This document shows positions 32,140 to 34,035 of a stretch of DNA of 34,035 nucleotides, piece by piece. Source of the stretch: Candidatus Jordarchaeia archaeon (GTDB lineage Archaea; Asgardarchaeota; Jordiarchaeia; Jordiarchaeales; Jordiarchaeaceae); contig JAHAWU010000026.1 in NCBI GenBank assembly GCA_018383815.1, positions 1 through 34,035 on the forward strand, given 5' to 3'. The notes under the pieces are model-generated. The model did no database searches and was not told where the DNA came from. It was given only the letters and a program-made list of their open reading frames with translations. Every line of letters begins with the position of its first letter. The first letter of the stretch is position 1. The translations under genes and the position numbers were made by a program.

Positions 32140-33561
32140 TCATTTTTCTTCGTCTTCGTGTAGGTTAAACTCTTTGTGGATGGCTCGAACAGCTTTTTCT
32201 AGGTCGTTTCTTGATATCACTAGGGAGATGTTAAGCTCGCTACTACCTTGGGCGATGGCTCTTATGTTTACTTTGGCTCTTCCTAAAGCTGAACAAATTC
32301 TTCCCGCAACTCCATAAGTGTTTTTCATGCCTGCGCCGATAACGCTTACTAGGCTTACATCGTCTTCCATTTCTACGTTAACCCACTCTTTTCCAAAGAA
32401 GGGTGACCAGTTAAGCGCCTTGATCGCTTTGTTTTTATCCTCATCGCTAACAAGAAATGTGATGTTATTTTCGGATGAGGATTGGGATATCATTATTATG
32501 TTAACGTTGTTTTTACCCATCAGGTCGAATAGCTTTGCGGCGGTTCCCGGCCTTGACACCATGGCTTCTCCTTCCACTGTTATCATGTTGACATTCTTCA
32601 TTTCCGCGATTGCTTTGACCACGCTCTCCTTTGTTTTTATGCCCCTAGATATTCTGGTGTACCTGTCTGGGTTTGGATTGTCAAAGTTTCTGATTTCTAC
32701 TGCTATACCCTTTTTCTCAACGGGAAACACGCATAGTGGGTGAAGCAGCTTGGCTCCAAAGAAAGCCAGTTCTTTCGCCTCAGCATATGATATGTCTCTT
32801 ATAATGTGTGCGCTGGGTTCCAATTTGGGATTAGCCGTAAGTAAACCATCCACATCCTTCCAGAGCACCACCTTCACATCGTTGTTCTCATTCTTAAGGC
32901 TGTACGCTAGTATAGTTGCGGTGAAGTCGCTTCCACCCCTGCCCAGCAGGGTCACGTTACCCTGATTGTCTCTGCCAAAAAATCCGGTTACCACAGGTAT
33001 TTTTCCCTCAGACAGGAGTGGATGTATAATTTCCTTCACCTTTTGTTCAGTTCTATCAAGGATAGGAAGTGCGTTTTGAGCTTCACTAGTGGTGTAAATC
33101 AAATCATAAGAGCTTACGTAAACCGCCCTGAAGCCCTCTGACTCCAAGTATCTGTGGAGAATAATTGTGGAGAGTCTTTCACCGAAACTGGAAATCAAAT
33201 CTAGCTTCTGAGGTTTTAAACCAAAATTCCAAACATCCTTCAAAACAGTTTTCAGTATTTCCAGCTCTCTCTGAACTTCCAAAGAAGCCTTCTCTTTGAA
33301 GTCACCTTTCAGAATATTATCAATTAATGATGTATGCTTATCCCTTAACAGTTTGAAGTCATTATCCATGTCTAGGCTGTGGTTTTCTGCCTTTTTGGAT
33401 AAATCTATGAGGCTATTGGTGACTCCATAGAGGGCAGAAGAAACCAGGACTAGCTCGTTTTTGGAATAGTCTCTCAAAATTTGCGAAATTCGATGGAATG
33501 ATGCAGAGTCCTTTAAACAGCTCCCACCGAATTTCATTACGACTATGTTTCCAAGTCTCAA
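32140..33561 (-). CDS. lysC: Aspartate kinase
   Basis: 473 aa from TTG 33561 (GAGGTG just upstream at short spacing); ATG 33537 would begin at MKFGGSCL and remove eight residues. Amino-acid-kinase domain: KFGGS at 10-14, the GFFGRD and LGRGGSDFTA nucleotide and substrate loops, and DVDGLLTANP. Two C-terminal ACT domains follow (VNMITVEGEAM and VSLVSVIGAGMKN starts), the usual allosteric site for lysine or threonine. It phosphorylates aspartate, the first step of the operon's pathway. A 143-bp gap separates it from the ACT-protein gene, so partial uncoupling is possible. Aspartate-semialdehyde dehydrogenase and homoserine kinase are not in the window. Confidence 0.93.
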   Translation of the reverse strand: MRLGNIVVMKFGGSCLKDSASFHRISQILRDYSKNELVLVSSALYGVTNSLIDLSKKAENHSLDMDNDFKLLRDKHTSLIDNILKGDFKEKASLEVQRELEILKTVLKDVWNFGLKPQKLDLISSFGERLSTIILHRYLESEGFRAVYVSSYDLIYTTSEAQNALPILDRTEQKVKEIIHPLLSEGKIPVVTGFFGRDNQGNVTLLGRGGSDFTATILAYSLKNENNDVKVVLWKDVDGLLTANPKLEPSAHIIRDISYAEAKELAFFGAKLLHPLCVFPVEKKGIAVEIRNFDNPNPDRYTRISRGIKTKESVVKAIAEMKNVNMITVEGEAMVSRPGTAAKLFDLMGKNNVNIIMISQSSSENNITFLVSDEDKNKAIKALNWSPFFGKEWVNVEMEDDVSLVSVIGAGMKNTYGVAGRICSALGRAKVNIRAIAQGSSELNISLVISRNDLEKAVRAIHKEFNLHEDEEK

Positions 33562-33698
33562 TCCACCTCAAAAACAATTGCGGAAAGACAGTTATACGAG
33601 CCAGATATAAAACTTTTCCCCATAAATACATCTAACTTGCCTTGAAGGAATTCCTAACTTAATCACCGTAAGTGTGGGGGATTAAAAATTTGGGATTT

Positions 33699-34034
33699 CT
33701 ATTCAGGCACGAACGTTAACCAGTTAAGGGAATATGCAAAATTGATTATTTTTTCTACAAGGCTCTGGTCTACTTCTAGAATTTTTGCAATCTGGTTTAT
33801 TCTATAGTTTCCTTCAGAAATTAGTAGTACGTCAATTCCCTCTCTGCCGAATTTTTTTAGTATCTCATTCCTCTCGTAGGCTCTCGGAGCTAATAATCTG
33901 GAGATTTCCAAAATTCTTTTGGGCTTCCTCCTAAGTTTTTCCTCCCTCTCACTTTTCGCAATTTCTTCTCCGACAATGGACTCGAATCCTTCTATTTCCG
34001 GAGTACTAATTCCACTCAGTAAATCCCCTAGGAG
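33699..34034 (-). CDS. Truncated gene with helix-turn-helix-like C-terminus
   Basis: The frame is open from the right edge of the window to a stop at 33699, giving at least 111 residues; the true start lies outside. A TTG at 33911 has no good ribosome spacing and would cut the basic linker (KLRRKPKRILEISRLL), so I read the gene as 5' truncated. The C-terminal 70 residues are helical with a helix-turn-helix look: VLLISEGNYRINQIAKILEV, then DQSLVEKIINFAYSLNW, similar to winged-helix modules. It lies 137 bases upstream of aspartate kinase on the same strand, so it might regulate that operon. The family is not recognised. Confidence 0.6.
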   Translation of the reverse strand, partial: LLGDLLSGISTPEIEGFESIVGEEIAKSEREEKLRRKPKRILEISRLLAPRAYERNEILKKFGREGIDVLLISEGNYRINQIAKILEVDQSLVEKIINFAYSLNWLTFVPE

Positions 34035-34035
34035 A

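Noticed and set aside
1-34035. CRISPR arrays, tRNA or rRNA genes
   Set aside because: No regularly spaced repeats and no tRNA-like T-arm plus anticodon arrangement were seen by eye; GGACTCGAATCC-like sequence near 33978 lies inside a coding frame.

Overview
The window reads as archaeal chromosome. It has an archaeal-type glutamyl-tRNA synthetase, HdrABC heterodisulfide-reductase genes, an M42 (TET-type) peptidase, an archaeal A24 prepilin peptidase, TATA boxes about 25 nt upstream of inferred transcript starts, and T-rich terminators. Two proteins look like longin-fold proteins. They sit with a TPR protein and a 1,075-residue alpha-solenoid that ends in a beta-rich domain. That mix of eukaryote-like trafficking folds suggests an Asgard archaeon (Promethearchaeota), with TACK lineages such as Bathyarchaeia as the alternative; this is inference from domain content only. 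Strong Shine-Dalgarno sites place about half of all starts at TTG, so several starts given here are shorter than the longest open frame.

Layout. 1-3400: small genes (a 48-aa zinc ribbon, an unknown 96-aa protein, a membrane-anchored left-handed-beta-helix acyltransferase, two tandem paralogous helical mini-proteins) and a poorly coding stretch with possible gene debris. 3409-7231: hdrC-hdrB-hdrA operon; HdrA carries a fused MvhD/FlpD domain. 7281-9741: a metal-dependent cyclase-family protein divergent from a double winged-helix regulator, then a HAD phosphatase. 9902-14555: gltX, a prepilin peptidase whose first catalytic Asp lies upstream of any ATG/GTG/TTG, an M42 aminopeptidase and mtxX. 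14634-18477 (minus strand): an ABC exporter of two different ATPases and an ABC-2 permease; the larger ATPase has an internally duplicated N-terminal domain. 18543-22787: a 1,414-aa secreted, membrane-anchored subtilase-fold protein whose catalytic Ser is Ala and whose oxyanion Asn is Asp, so it is probably a pseudoprotease. 22819-28537 (minus): longin-like, TPR, longin-like and alpha-solenoid/beta-sandwich genes. 29244-33561 (minus): aspartate kinase, ACT regulator, homoserine dehydrogenase and threonine synthase, most of the aspartate-to-threonine pathway. The window ends in a truncated gene with a helix-turn-helix-like C-terminus.

Most notable are the trafficking-like cluster, the pseudo-subtilase divergent from an ABC exporter with a novel duplicated domain, and sharp strand-composition switches that fall at the same codon of both ABC ATPase genes. 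Remnant hairpins resembling IS200/IS605 (tnpB) right ends occur in two intergenic regions, with no transposase nearby. No tRNA, rRNA or CRISPR array was seen.
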